Positions 20,854-28,952 of a DNA stretch of 64,000 nucleotides are shown piece after piece. How positions within the stretch are numbered: position 1 is the first letter of the stretch; the number at the start of each line of letters is the position of its first letter. The notes beneath the pieces are model-generated. The model saw nothing but the letters and a program-made list of their open reading frames with translations. It was not told where the DNA came from and ran no database searches. Source of the DNA: Streptomyces chartreusis (GTDB lineage: Bacteria; Actinomycetota; Actinomycetes; Streptomycetales; Streptomycetaceae); assembly GCF_008704715.1 (NCBI RefSeq), contig NZ_CP023689.1, forward strand, positions 7,316,001 through 7,380,000, in the 5' to 3' direction. The position numbers were made by a program, and so were the translations under genes.

Positions 20854-21992
20854 CAGCGGCGCCCCTTCGGCAGGCCGAGCAGCCGCTCGGCGATGATGTC
20901 GCGCTGGATCTCGTTCGTCCCGGCGTAGATCGGCCCGGCCAGGGCGAAGACATAGCGCTCGGACCAGTCGGAGTCGGCCAGCTCGCCGTCGGCGCCCAGG
21001 AGGTCGAGGGCCGTCTCGTGCAGCGCGATGTCGTACTCCGACCAGAAGACCTTGTTCAGGCTGGACTCCGGGCCGATGGACTCGCCGTCGAGGAAGCGGG
21101 AGGCGGCGGCGTAGGTGAAGAGCTGGTAGGCGCGGGCGCCGATCAGGGCGTCGGCCACGCGGTCACGCGCGTCCCGGGGGCTGCCCTGGGACTGCCAGAG
21201 GCGGTGCAGCCGGTCGGCGCCCGCGAGGAAACGGCCGGGGGAGCGCAGCATCAGACCGCGTTCGTTGCCCGCCGTCGACATCGCGATCCGCCAGCCCTGG
21301 CCGGGCCCGCCGATGACGTCCTCGTCGGGCACGAACACCTCGTCCAGGAACAGCTCGGCGAAGGCGGGCTTGCCGTCGAGACGCGCGATGGGGCGGACCG
21401 TGACCCCGGGGGCGCACAGGTCGAACATCAGGTACGTCAGGCCCTGGTGGGGTCTCGGGGTGTCCGGGTCGGTGCGGAACAGGCCGAACGCGCGGTCGGC
21501 GAAGGCGGCCCGCGAGGACCACGTCTTCTGGCCGCTGAGCAGCCAGCCGCCGTCCGTGCGCACGCCCCTGGACCGCAGCGAGGCGAGGTCGGAGCCCGCC
21601 TCCGGCTCCGACCACGCCTGCGCCCAGATCACCTCGCCGGTGGCCATGGACGGGAGCACGCGCGCGCGTTGCTCCTCGGTGCCGTGGTCGAAGAGGGTCG
21701 GGGCCAGCAGGCTGACGCCGTTCTGACCGACGCGGCCCGGCGCCCCCGCCGCGTAGTACTCCTCCTCGAACAGCAGCCAGCGCATCAGTGAGGCGTCCCG
21801 GCCGCCGTACTCGGCCGGCCAGTTCACCACCGACCAGCGGCCCGCGGCGAGTTCGGCCTCCCAGACCCGGTGCGCCGCGAAACCCTCCTCGGTCTCCAGG
21901 GAGGGCAGCGGAGCGGGCGGCACATGCGCGTGCAGCCAGGCACGGGCCTCGGCGCGGAACGCCTCGTCCTCGGCCGAGTGACGCAGATCCAC
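20853..21992 (-). CDS. Acyl-CoA dehydrogenase, long subunit (FadE30/FadE31-like)
   Basis: 379 residues from the GTG at 21992, behind GGGAGGGAG. It has a full acyl-CoA dehydrogenase layout: WSEPEAGSDLASLRSRG and LLSGQKTWSSRA for flavin and substrate binding, LFLDEVFVPDEDVIGG in the middle domain, and the C-terminal YAGTNEIQRDIIAERLLGLP. Length fits FadE30/FadE31 of the mycobacterial KstR2 regulon; I cannot tell which. The gene diverges from ipdF across a 69-bp gap holding the operator at 22032-22045. Predicted role: alpha,beta-desaturation of a HIP-derived acyl-CoA. It shares a one-base overlap with its short partner. Confidence 0.85.
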   Translation of the reverse strand: MDLRHSAEDEAFRAEARAWLHAHVPPAPLPSLETEEGFAAHRVWEAELAAGRWSVVNWPAEYGGRDASLMRWLLFEEEYYAAGAPGRVGQNGVSLLAPTLFDHGTEEQRARVLPSMATGEVIWAQAWSEPEAGSDLASLRSRGVRTDGGWLLSGQKTWSSRAAFADRAFGLFRTDPDTPRPHQGLTYLMFDLCAPGVTVRPIARLDGKPAFAELFLDEVFVPDEDVIGGPGQGWRIAMSTAGNERGLMLRSPGRFLAGADRLHRLWQSQGSPRDARDRVADALIGARAYQLFTYAAASRFLDGESIGPESSLNKVFWSEYDIALHETALDLLGADGELADSDWSERYVFALAGPIYAGTNEIQRDIIAERLLGLPKGRR

Positions 21993-22031
21993 GGTCGCGC
22001 TCCCTCCCTGCGGGGCCTGTCGGTCTTCCCT

Positions 22032-22045
22032 AACAAGTGTTTGGT
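22032..22045. promoter_or_regulatory. KstR2-like operator, site 1
   Basis: AACAAGTGTTTGGT fits the published KstR2 pattern AnCAAGnnCTTGnT with one mismatch. Its reverse complement ACCAAACACTTGTT is almost the same as site 2 (ACCAAACGTTTGTT). Flanks CCT and AGG extend the dyad to about 20 bp (22029-22048). It sits in the 69-bp gap between the divergent acyl-CoA dehydrogenase and ipdF genes, where a repressor would block both. Confidence 0.75.
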
Positions 22046-22061
22046 AGGTTAGCGTGCTGCC

Positions 22062-22847
22062 ATGACAAACGTCGAGGCACCGACGTACGTTCCCGGGCAC
22101 GGACTGCTCCGTGGGCGCACCGCCGTCATCACCGCGGCGGCCGGTGCCGGCATCGGCGGCGCTACCGCCCGACGCTTCCTCGAAGAGGGCGCGCGCGTGC
22201 TGATCAGCGACGCGCACGCGCGGCGGCTGAAGGAGCACGAGGCCGAGCTGGCCCGGGAGTTCGAGGGCGCGGTCAGCTCCGCGGTGTGCGACGTCACCGA
22301 CGAGACACAGGTGCGCGCGCTGTTCGACACCGCCGTGCGGGAGCACGGCCGGCTCGACGTCGTCGTCAACAACGCCGGCCTCGGCGGGACTTCTCCGCTC
22401 GCCGACATGACCGACGAACAGTGGTCGAAGGTCCTCGACGTCACCTTGAACGGCACCTTCAGATGCACCCGGGCCGCCCTGCGCCGCATGCGGGACACCG
22501 GCGGCGGCGTGATCGTCAACAACGCCTCCGTCGTCGGCTGGCGCGCCCAGACCGGACAGGCGCACTACGCCGCCGCCAAGGCGGGCGTGATGGCGCTGAC
22601 GCGGTGCGCGGCGATCGAGGCCGCCGAGTACGGAGTGCGGGTCAACGCGGTCTCGCCGTCCCTCGCCATGCACCCGCACCTCGCGAAGGTGACGACCCCC
22701 GAACTGCTCCGGGAGCTGACCGCGCGGGAGGCGTTCGGGCGGTACGCCGAGCCCTGGGAGGTGGCCAACGTGATCGTCTTCCTGGCCTCGGAGTACTCCT
22801 CGTACATGACCGGGGAGATCGTCCCCGTCAGCAGCCAGCACGCCTAG
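22062..22847 (+). CDS. ipdF: Short-chain dehydrogenase, IpdF-like
   Basis: 261 residues, ATG at 22062. SDR features: AVITAAAGAGIGGATARRFL for nucleotide binding, VVVNNAGLGG, catalytic Ser near NNASVVGW and YAAAKAGVMAL with catalytic Tyr and Lys. The N-terminal GHGLLRGRTAVITAAAGAGIG segment and the C-terminal ASEYSSYMTGEIVPVSSQHA resemble IpdF (Rv3559c), which oxidises the 5-hydroxy form of HIP in steroid degradation. It is first in the operon ipdF-kstR2-fadA6, the same order as in Mycobacterium tuberculosis. The operator at 22032-22045 overlaps its probable promoter. Confidence 0.82.
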   Translation: MTNVEAPTYVPGHGLLRGRTAVITAAAGAGIGGATARRFLEEGARVLISDAHARRLKEHEAELAREFEGAVSSAVCDVTDETQVRALFDTAVREHGRLDVVVNNAGLGGTSPLADMTDEQWSKVLDVTLNGTFRCTRAALRRMRDTGGGVIVNNASVVGWRAQTGQAHYAAAKAGVMALTRCAAIEAAEYGVRVNAVSPSLAMHPHLAKVTTPELLRELTAREAFGRYAEPWEVANVIVFLASEYSSYMTGEIVPVSSQHA

Positions 22848-22862
22848 GACGACAATGGACCC

Positions 22863-23474
22863 GTGCCGACCAAGAAGAAGCCCCAGGTGACCGCCGCGGC
22901 CGCCCGGCGTCGCGAACTCCTCGAAACCGCCGCCGAGGTCTTCGCCGAGCAGGGCTACAACGCCACCACCGTACGCAAGATCGCCGACCACGCGGGCATG
23001 CTCGCGGGCAGCCTCTACTACCACTTCGACTCCAAGGAGTCGATGCTGGAGGAGATCCTGCGGACCTTCCTCGACGAGCTGTGGAGCGGCTACGACGCCG
23101 TCCTGGAAGCCGAGCTGGGCCCCCGCGAGACGCTGGAGGCGCTGGTCACCGAGTCGTTCCGGGAGATCGACCGGCACCGGGCCGCCGTCGCGATCTACCA
23201 GAAGGAGAACCGGCAGCTCGTCGCGCAGGAGCGGTTCTCGTTCCTCGCCGAGTCGCAGCGCAAGTTCGAGAAGGCTTGGCTGTCCACGCTGGAGCGCGGG
23301 GTCGCGGCCGGGGTGTTCCGCTCCGACCTCGACGTCCGGCTCACCTACCGGTTCGTGCGCGACACGGTGTGGGTCGCCGCGTCCTGGTACCGGCCGGGCG
23401 GACAGCACAGCCCCGAGGAGATCGCCCGGCAGTACCTGTCGATGGTGCTGGACGGGATCGCCGTACGCACGTAA
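22863..23474 (+). CDS. kstR2: TetR-family regulator, KstR2-like
   Basis: 203 residues from the GTG at 22863, 15 bp after ipdF. The N-terminal helix-turn-helix spans about residues 14-60 (ELLETAAEVFAEQGYNATTV, then RKIADHAGMLAGSLYYHF). The ligand-binding half contains VAIYQKENRQLVAQERFSFL and the C-terminal DVRLTYRFVRDTVWVAASWY then RPGGQHSPEEIARQYLSMVL. This agrees closely, from memory, with KstR2 of mycobacteria, the repressor of the HIP regulon released by HIP-CoA. It is likely to bind the two operator-like sites at 22032-22045 and 28177-28190 and so control all four transcripts of the island. Confidence 0.85.
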   Translation: MPTKKKPQVTAAAARRRELLETAAEVFAEQGYNATTVRKIADHAGMLAGSLYYHFDSKESMLEEILRTFLDELWSGYDAVLEAELGPRETLEALVTESFREIDRHRAAVAIYQKENRQLVAQERFSFLAESQRKFEKAWLSTLERGVAAGVFRSDLDVRLTYRFVRDTVWVAASWYRPGGQHSPEEIARQYLSMVLDGIAVRT

Positions 23475-23500
23475 CCCACTGTTCCCACCGGGGAGTTGCC

Positions 23501-24658
23501 ATGGCCGAGGCCTACATCGTCGAAGCGGTCCGTACGCCCGTCGGGCGGCGCGGAGGAGGACTCAGCGGGGTCCATCCGGCCGACCTGGGCGCGCATGTCC
23601 TCAAGGCGCTGGTGCAGCGCGCGGGCATGGACCCGGCGGCCGTCGAGGACGTCGTCTTCGGCTGTCTGGACGCCGTCGGGCCGCAGGCCGGGGACATCGC
23701 GCGGACCTGCTGGCTGGCTGCAGGACTGCCCGAGGAGGTGCCGGGCGTGACCGTGGACCGGCAGTGCGGCTCCTCGCAGCAGGCCGTGCACTTCGCCGCG
23801 CAGGGCGTGCTGTCCGGCACCCAGGACCTGGTGGTCGCGGGCGGCGTGCAGAACATGTCGATGATCCCCATCGCCTTCGCCACCCGGCAGGCCGCCGAGC
23901 CCCTCGGGCTGACCGCGGGGCCCTTCGCGGGCAGCGAGGGGTGGCGGGCGCGGTACGGGGAGAAGCCGGTCAACCAGTTCGTCGGCGCCGAGATGATCGC
24001 CGGCAAATGGGGGATCACCCGGCAGGACCAGGAGGAGTTCGCGCTGCGCTCGCACCGGCGGGCCCTGCGCGCGATCGACGAGGGCCGCTTCGAGCGGGAG
24101 ACCGTGGCGTACGGCCAGGTCGGCGTCGACGAGGGGCCGCGCCGGGACACCTCGTTGGAGAAGATGGCCGGGCTGAAGCCGGTCGTCGACGGCGGCACGA
24201 TCACCGCCGCGTGCTCCTCGCAGGTCTCAGACGGCGCGGCGGCGATGCTGCTGGCCTCGGAGCGGGCGGTGCGCGAGCACGGCCTCACGCCCCGGGCCCG
24301 GGTGCACCACCTCTCGGTGCGCGGTGAGGATCCCATCCGCATGCTCACCGCACCGATACCCGCCACCGCCCACGCCCTGAAGAAGACGGGCCTGTCGATC
24401 GACGACATCGACCTCGTCGAGATCAACGAGGCCTTCGCGCCGGTCGTCCTGGCCTGGCTGAAGGAGACCGGCGCGGACCCCGACAAGGTCAACGTCAACG
24501 GCGGCGCGATCGCCCTGGGGCATCCGCTGGGCGCGACGGGCGCGAAGCTGATGACGACCCTGCTGCACGAACTGGAGCGCACCGGCGGCCGGTTCGGGCT
24601 CCAGACGATGTGCGAGGGCGGCGGACAGGCCAACGTGACGATCATCGAGCGGCTGTGA
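23501..24658 (+). CDS. fadA6: Thiolase, FadA6-like
   Basis: 385 residues, ATG at 23501 behind GGGGAG. Thiolase landmarks: acyl-enzyme Cys in VTVDRQCGSSQQAVHFAAQG near residue 89, VEINEAFAP with the active-site Asn-Glu segment, NVNGGAIALGHPLGATGAK containing the catalytic His, and C-terminal TMCEGGGQANVTIIERL with the second Cys. The sequence tracks FadA6 (Rv3556c) through nearly its whole length, including SWLAAGxPEEVPGVTVDRQCG-type and SLEKMAGL blocks. FadA6 carries out thiolytic cleavage late in C/D-ring steroid degradation. Third gene of the ipdF operon, convergent with ipdC. Confidence 0.9.
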   Translation: MAEAYIVEAVRTPVGRRGGGLSGVHPADLGAHVLKALVQRAGMDPAAVEDVVFGCLDAVGPQAGDIARTCWLAAGLPEEVPGVTVDRQCGSSQQAVHFAAQGVLSGTQDLVVAGGVQNMSMIPIAFATRQAAEPLGLTAGPFAGSEGWRARYGEKPVNQFVGAEMIAGKWGITRQDQEEFALRSHRRALRAIDEGRFERETVAYGQVGVDEGPRRDTSLEKMAGLKPVVDGGTITAACSSQVSDGAAAMLLASERAVREHGLTPRARVHHLSVRGEDPIRMLTAPIPATAHALKKTGLSIDDIDLVEINEAFAPVVLAWLKETGADPDKVNVNGGAIALGHPLGATGAKLMTTLLHELERTGGRFGLQTMCEGGGQANVTIIERL

Positions 24659-24700
24659 GACGCCTGGGGGAGTGCCGCGAGGGGGCTCAGGGCGGCCGCG

Positions 24701-24769
24701 GGCCCGCGGTGGCCGGTCGCGCCCACGCGGCGAAGCCGCATGTCGATACAGCCCCGCGCCCCTTCGGCG
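24701..24769 (-). repeat. Streptomyces intergenic repeat (variant type) between fadA6 and ipdC
   Basis: A CCGCGGGCCCGCGG palindrome is followed by a GTCGCGCCCACGCGGCGAAG - CCGCATGTCGATACAGCC - CCGCGCCCC string. I recognise this as a common Streptomyces intergenic element, and its end resembles the CCGCGCCCCTTC part of copy 1. It fills the gap between two convergent operons and may terminate both. Confidence 0.6.
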
Positions 24770-24788
24770 GCGTTGCCGGGCCGTGCCG

Positions 24789-25835
24789 TCAGAGCACTGC
24801 CAGTCGCTCCCGTGTCTCCTCCGCCTCCTTCATGATCCGGTCCACCAGTTCCGCGCACGACGGCAGGTCGTCGATCAGGCCGGCGACCTGTCCGGAGGCC
24901 ATCACGCCCAGGTCCGTGCGGCCGTCCACCATGGATGCCCTGAGCAGCATCGGGGTGTTCGCGGCGAGCAGGACCTGGCTCCAGGTCAGGTCCTTGCCGT
25001 GCCGCAGTGCCCGGCCGTCGCGGAGCATGCGGCGCCAAGTCGTGCCGGACAGCTTGCGGTAGCCCGCCGCCCGGCGGACCGCCTGGAGGAACGCCCGCGC
25101 GCGGCCGGAGCGCTCCAGCGCGTCGACCAGGTCGGTGCGCAGCATGCGGTGGGGCAGTCCGTCCACGGCCGTGGTGACCGTGACATCCCGTACGGTCGCC
25201 GCCAGATACCGCGCCTTCACCGCGTTCGGCACCGTCGAGTCCGACGTCAGCAGGAACCGCGTGCCCATGGCGATGCCGGCCGCCCCGTAGGACAGCGCGG
25301 CGACCAGCCCCCGCCCGTCGAAGAAGCCGCCCGCCGCCACGACCGGTATCTCCACGGCGTCCACCACCTGCGGCAACAGCACGGTCGTCGCCACCTCGCC
25401 GGTGTGCCCGCCGCCCTCCCCGCCCTGCACGATCACCGCGTCCGCACCCCAGGCCGCGACCTTCTCGGCATGCCGCCGGGCGCCGATCGAGGGGATCACG
25501 ACCACGCCCGCGTCCTTGAGCTCGGCCATCAGCTCACGGGACGGCGCGAGCGCGAAGGACGCGACCCGCACCCCCTCGTCGATCATCACGCGGACCCGGT
25601 CGCCGGCGTCCGAGGCGTCCGCCCGCAGATTCACCCCGAACGGCGCGTCCGTACGGGACTTCACCTCCCGTACCGCCGCCCGCAGCCCGTCGACCGTCAT
25701 CGTCGCGGAGGCCAGGATGCCCAGCGCCCCCGCGTTCGCCGTCGCCGAGACCAGCCGGGGTCCGGCCACCCAGCCCATCCCCGTCTGCACGATCGGATTG
25801 CGCACCCCGACCAGCCGGGTCAGCGGCGTCTCCAT
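24789..25835 (-). CDS. ipdC: NMO-family flavoprotein, IpdC-like
   Basis: 348 residues from the ATG at 25835, overlapping the ipdB stop by one base (a GTG three bases earlier is possible). It is a TIM-barrel flavin enzyme of the nitronate monooxygenase/2-nitropropane dioxygenase type: NPIVQTGMGWVAGPRLVSAT at the start, VIVQGGEGGGHTGE for FMN phosphate binding, and VVAAGGFFDGRGLVAALSYG then AAGIAMGTRFLLTSDS. In the mycobacterial KstR2 regulon IpdC is this type of protein and acts on the HIP-derived CoA thioester. Last gene of echA20-ipdA-ipdB-ipdC, same order as Rv3550-Rv3553. The context makes the steroid role much more likely than nitronate oxidation. Confidence 0.85.
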   Translation of the reverse strand: METPLTRLVGVRNPIVQTGMGWVAGPRLVSATANAGALGILASATMTVDGLRAAVREVKSRTDAPFGVNLRADASDAGDRVRVMIDEGVRVASFALAPSRELMAELKDAGVVVIPSIGARRHAEKVAAWGADAVIVQGGEGGGHTGEVATTVLLPQVVDAVEIPVVAAGGFFDGRGLVAALSYGAAGIAMGTRFLLTSDSTVPNAVKARYLAATVRDVTVTTAVDGLPHRMLRTDLVDALERSGRARAFLQAVRRAAGYRKLSGTTWRRMLRDGRALRHGKDLTWSQVLLAANTPMLLRASMVDGRTDLGVMASGQVAGLIDDLPSCAELVDRIMKEAEETRERLAVL

Positions 25836-26554
25836 CACGCGCCGACCTCCCTGGCGCGGGTGTTCCCCGGGTCGAGCACCTCGCGGATGAGCCGAAGCTC
25901 CTCGGCGGTCGGCGGCCGGGTCCGCGGCACCTCGTCCGGGACGGCCAGTTCGAAGGACGTCGCCTCCCTGACCTGCTCCAGGGTGACGCCCGGGTGGAGC
26001 GAGGCCAGCCGCATCGAGCGGTCGGGCGTGTCGAAGTCGAAGACACCCAGGTCGGAGACGACACGGGGGATCCGGTGGTACCGGGCGCCCGCCGCGTGGT
26101 CGTATCCGACCCCGCACACCATGTCGACCTTCTCGACGAAGACCCGCCGGGAGTGCCTGGGAATCCAGTAACTGGTCGGGTTGTTGAGGGTGTTGACCGG
26201 GGCGCCCCGCACCCCGAGCAGCTGCCGCTTCGGCCGCTCCCAGTCGCCGATGCACGAGATGTTCTGGTTGCCGTACCGGTCGATCTGGCTCGCGCCCATC
26301 ATCACGTGCCGCCGGCCCCCGGTGACCAGGGCGAGGTGCTGCCGGTACGGCAGCCAGCCCTCCACGGTGCCGTCCGGGGTGACCAGCAGCGCCTCGCCGT
26401 CGGTCAGCAGCAGGTCCGGCGAGAAGGTCAGGCGTGCCAGCCGGGCCCCGACGGACGGGATCAGGCCCATCGGGCTCGCCAGCACCTCCCCGGCGTCGCG
26501 CCAGGCCTCGGCGCAGGCGATCACGCAGTACTCGGCTCGGGTGACCTCCGTCAT
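25835..26554 (-). CDS. ipdB: CoA-transferase-like hydrolase beta subunit, IpdB
   Basis: 239 residues from the ATG at 26554, which overlaps the ipdA stop (ATGA); an ATG at 26563 is an alternative with a closer GGAGG. Sequence landmarks: MGLIPSVGARLARLTFSPDL, LLTDGEALLV, RRHVMMGASQIDRYGNQNIS, VSDLGVFDFDTPDRSMRLAS and LHPGVTLEQVREATSF. These match class I CoA-transferase beta folds and IpdB in particular. With IpdA it opens ring C of the steroid remnant by hydrolysis of COCHEA-CoA rather than by CoA transfer. Confidence 0.88.
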   Translation of the reverse strand: MTEVTRAEYCVIACAEAWRDAGEVLASPMGLIPSVGARLARLTFSPDLLLTDGEALLVTPDGTVEGWLPYRQHLALVTGGRRHVMMGASQIDRYGNQNISCIGDWERPKRQLLGVRGAPVNTLNNPTSYWIPRHSRRVFVEKVDMVCGVGYDHAAGARYHRIPRVVSDLGVFDFDTPDRSMRLASLHPGVTLEQVREATSFELAVPDEVPRTRPPTAEELRLIREVLDPGNTRAREVGA

Positions 26555-27396
26555 GACGTCCATTCCCCCTCCCTGACCGCCGACTGGTAGGCCTGCTCGT
26601 CCCCGCCGAGGAACTGCGCCGCGAAGTCCGCCCAGGGCGTCGTCGCGTACGCCTTCTGGAAGGCCTCGTCGCGGCCGTAGTCGGGGGCGCAGGACGTGAA
26701 GTGCGCGCCGTTCGGGGCCTCGACGACCCCTGTCACCGTGTGTCGCTTGATCAGCAGCGACTGCGGGGCGGCCTCCTTCGTCAGCTCGGCCGTGTCGACG
26801 ATCCGTTCGCAGGAGAGGTACGCCGTGTCCGCGGCCTCGCAGAAGAGGTCGTCGAAGTAGGGGTCGGGTCCCAGATACCGGCCGTTGCCCTGCCGGTCGG
26901 CGCGGCCCACGTGGACCAGGGCCGCGTCGAGCCGCAGGGCGGGCACGGCCACGAACGTCTCCCCGTCGTCGTACGGCGAAGTCACCGTCTGCAGGCCGGA
27001 GTTGACCCGCATGACGTCCGAGCCGAGTCCCGCCCGCACCGGCAGGAACGGCAGCCGGTTCGCGGCGGCGTGCAGGCCCCACATGAACATCGCCTCGTCG
27101 ATCTCCATGAGCTCGAAGGCGCCGCGCTCGCGGGCCGCGCGGTAGTGCGGTTCCAGCGGGATCGAGTCGAGGGTGACGAAGGGGGCGACCAGCTTGCGGA
27201 TCCGTCCCGCGGCGGCCAGCATCCCGACGTCCGGGCCGCCGTACGAGACGACCGTGAGGTCCGTGACGTCGGAGCGCAGCAGTGCGCGGACCAGGGCCAT
27301 CGGCTTGCGGCGCGAGCCCCAGCCGCCGATGCCGAGCGTCATGCCGCTGCGCAGCCGCGATGCGACCTCGTCCGCGGTCGTCGTCTTGTCGCTCAC
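26551..27396 (-). CDS. ipdA: CoA-transferase-like hydrolase alpha subunit, IpdA
   Basis: 281 residues from a GTG at 27396, immediately after the echA20 stop. It has the class I CoA-transferase alpha fold: SGMTLGIGGWGSRRKPMALV near the N-terminus, VVSYGGPDVGMLAAAGRIRK, FELMEIDEAMFMWGLHAAAN and DAALVHVGRADRQGNGRYLG. The Glu in the MEIDEAMF region is probably the catalytic residue known in IpdA. IpdAB catalyses ring-C opening in the degradation of the steroid C/D rings. Gene order echA20-ipdA-ipdB-ipdC equals the mycobacterial cluster, which makes the assignment firm. Confidence 0.88.
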   Translation of the reverse strand: MSDKTTTADEVASRLRSGMTLGIGGWGSRRKPMALVRALLRSDVTDLTVVSYGGPDVGMLAAAGRIRKLVAPFVTLDSIPLEPHYRAARERGAFELMEIDEAMFMWGLHAAANRLPFLPVRAGLGSDVMRVNSGLQTVTSPYDDGETFVAVPALRLDAALVHVGRADRQGNGRYLGPDPYFDDLFCEAADTAYLSCERIVDTAELTKEAAPQSLLIKRHTVTGVVEAPNGAHFTSCAPDYGRDEAFQKAYATTPWADFAAQFLGGDEQAYQSAVREGEWTS

Positions 27397-28155
27397 TCAG
27401 CCACCGTCCCTTCCGAAGGTGTCCCGGACCCGGTCGGCCACCCCGCTGAGCCCCGCCTCGAAGGTGAAGCCCTGCTCGAAGCGGTAGCTGCGGCGGACGT
27501 CGACCGGGTCGATGCCGTTGATCGCGGCCTTGGCCAGGCGCAGCAGCCGCCCGTCCTTCGCGGCGATCTCGCGCGCCAACTCCATTGCGCGGGCGCGCAG
27601 TTCCTCGCGCGGCACCACCCGCCACACCGAGCCGTGCGCGTGCAGCTCGGCCGCGGTCGCGGTGCGCGAGGTGTAGTACAGGGCGCGCATCAGGTGCCGG
27701 GGGACCAGGCGGGCCAGATGGGTGGCCGCGCCCAGGGCGCCCCGGTCCAGCTCGGGCAGCCCGAAGGTGGCGTCCTCGCTCGCCACGATCGCGTCCGCGT
27801 TGCCCACCAGGCCGATGCCGCCGCCCAGGCAGAAGCCGTGCACCGCGGCCACCACGGGCACCTCGCACTCGTACACGGCCGCGAAGGCTTCCGCGCAGCC
27901 GTGGTTGACGCCGATCAGCGCGTCGTTCCCGCCCCGCTGGAGCTCCTTGATGTCCACACCGGCGTTGAACCCGCGCCCCTCCGCCGCGAGGACGACACAC
28001 CGGACCTCCGGGTCGCGGCCCGCTTCCCGCACCGCGTCGGCCAGGGCGAACCAGCCGGCCACCGGCAGGGCGTTCACCGGTGGGAAGTCGACCGTGACGA
28101 CCGCGATTCCTTCTTCTTCGGACCCCTTTTCCGGGGACGAGGTGGAGACACCCAT
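27397..28155 (-). CDS. echA20: Crotonase-fold hydrolase, EchA20-like
   Basis: 252 residues, ATG at 28155. Crotonase features: VNALPVAGWFALADAV, the CoA-binding GRGFNAGVDIKELQRGG, the oxyanion-hole VVAAVHGFCLGGGIGLVGNA, and a C-terminal helical region ending NGIDPVDVRRSYRFEQGFTF. The C-terminus and the operon context fit EchA20 (Rv3550), which hydrolyses ring D of the HIP-derived CoA ester instead of hydrating an enoyl-CoA. First gene of the four-gene minus-strand operon; the KstR2-like operator at 28177-28190 lies 22 bp upstream of the start. Confidence 0.85.
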   Translation of the reverse strand: MGVSTSSPEKGSEEEGIAVVTVDFPPVNALPVAGWFALADAVREAGRDPEVRCVVLAAEGRGFNAGVDIKELQRGGNDALIGVNHGCAEAFAAVYECEVPVVAAVHGFCLGGGIGLVGNADAIVASEDATFGLPELDRGALGAATHLARLVPRHLMRALYYTSRTATAAELHAHGSVWRVVPREELRARAMELAREIAAKDGRLLRLAKAAINGIDPVDVRRSYRFEQGFTFEAGLSGVADRVRDTFGRDGG

Positions 28156-28176
28156 GGCCGCATCAGCTACCTTTCC

Positions 28177-28190
28177 ACCAAACGTTTGTT
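28177..28190. promoter_or_regulatory. KstR2-like operator, site 2
   Basis: ACCAAACGTTTGTT lies in the 55-bp gap between the divergent echA20 and SDR genes. Including the following AGG, it agrees with the reverse complement of site 1 at all but two central bases over 17 positions. It fits AnCAA-n4-TTGnT of the KstR2 consensus. Confidence 0.75.
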
Positions 28191-28210
28191 AGGTGGAAGG
28201 GTAGCCGCCA

Positions 28211-28951
28211 ATGGGGCTGGACGGGAAGGTCGTTGTCGTCACGGGGGGCACGCGCGGTGTCGGCGCGGGGGTGACGAGGGCCTTCGCCGAGGCCGGCGCG
28301 CAGGTCGTGATCTGTGCCCGCAGACCGCCCGAAGTCCCGCTCCCGGGCGCCGAGTTCAGGCCGCTGGACCTGCGCGACCCGGCTGCCGTACGGGACTTCT
28401 TCGCGGCTCTGCCCCGGCTGGACGTGCTCGTCAACAACGCGGGTGGCACGCCGTACCGGAGGTTGACGGACGCGGACGCCGAGCGGCACGCGCACGTCGT
28501 CGAACTGAACCTCGTCGCCCCGCTGACGGCGTCGCTGGCCGCGTACGAGCACCTGGAGCGGTCGCGGGGATCCGTCGTGATGATCGGCAGCGTCAGCGGC
28601 GGGCGGCCCTCGCCCGGCTCGGCGGCGTACGGGGCGGCCAAGGCGGGCCTGGAGAACCTGGCCCGCTCGATGGCGGTGGAGTGGGCGCCGCGGGTGCGCG
28701 TCAACACACTCGTCGTCGGCATGGTCCGCACCGAACTGTCCCACCTGCACTACGGCGGCGAGGAGGGCATCGCCTCCGTCTCGCGCACCGTCCCGCTCGG
28801 CCGTCTCGCCGAACCGTCCGACATCGGCGCGGCCGCCGTCTTCCTCGCCTCCGACGCCGCCGCCTACATCAGCGGGGCGAGCCTGCATGTGCACGGCGGG
28901 GGCGAACCGCCCGCGTTCCTGGACGCCGCAACGGTCAACAAGGAGGCCTGA
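28211..28951 (+). CDS. Short-chain dehydrogenase of the HIP island (Rv3549c-like)
   Basis: 246 residues, ATG at 28211. A classical SDR: VVVVTGGTRGVGAGVTRAFA, VLVNNAGGTPYRR, catalytic Ser in VMIGSVSGGRPSPG, YGAAKAGLENL with the catalytic Tyr and Lys, and SGASLHVHGGGEPPAFL at the C-terminus. Position relative to echA20 and to the second SDR equals Rv3549c in the mycobacterial KstR2 regulon. Exact substrate unknown; presumably a keto/hydroxy intermediate of C/D-ring breakdown or a related side product. Transcribed from the operator-bearing gap and followed after one base by the next SDR. Confidence 0.82.
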   Translation: MGLDGKVVVVTGGTRGVGAGVTRAFAEAGAQVVICARRPPEVPLPGAEFRPLDLRDPAAVRDFFAALPRLDVLVNNAGGTPYRRLTDADAERHAHVVELNLVAPLTASLAAYEHLERSRGSVVMIGSVSGGRPSPGSAAYGAAKAGLENLARSMAVEWAPRVRVNTLVVGMVRTELSHLHYGGEEGIASVSRTVPLGRLAEPSDIGAAAVFLASDAAAYISGASLHVHGGGEPPAFLDAATVNKEA

Positions 28952-28952
28952 C

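Noticed and set aside
24789..25835. Nitronate monooxygenase as the role of the flavoprotein
   Set aside because: The fold is right, but its place after echA20-ipdA-ipdB in KstR2-regulon order makes IpdC the better call.
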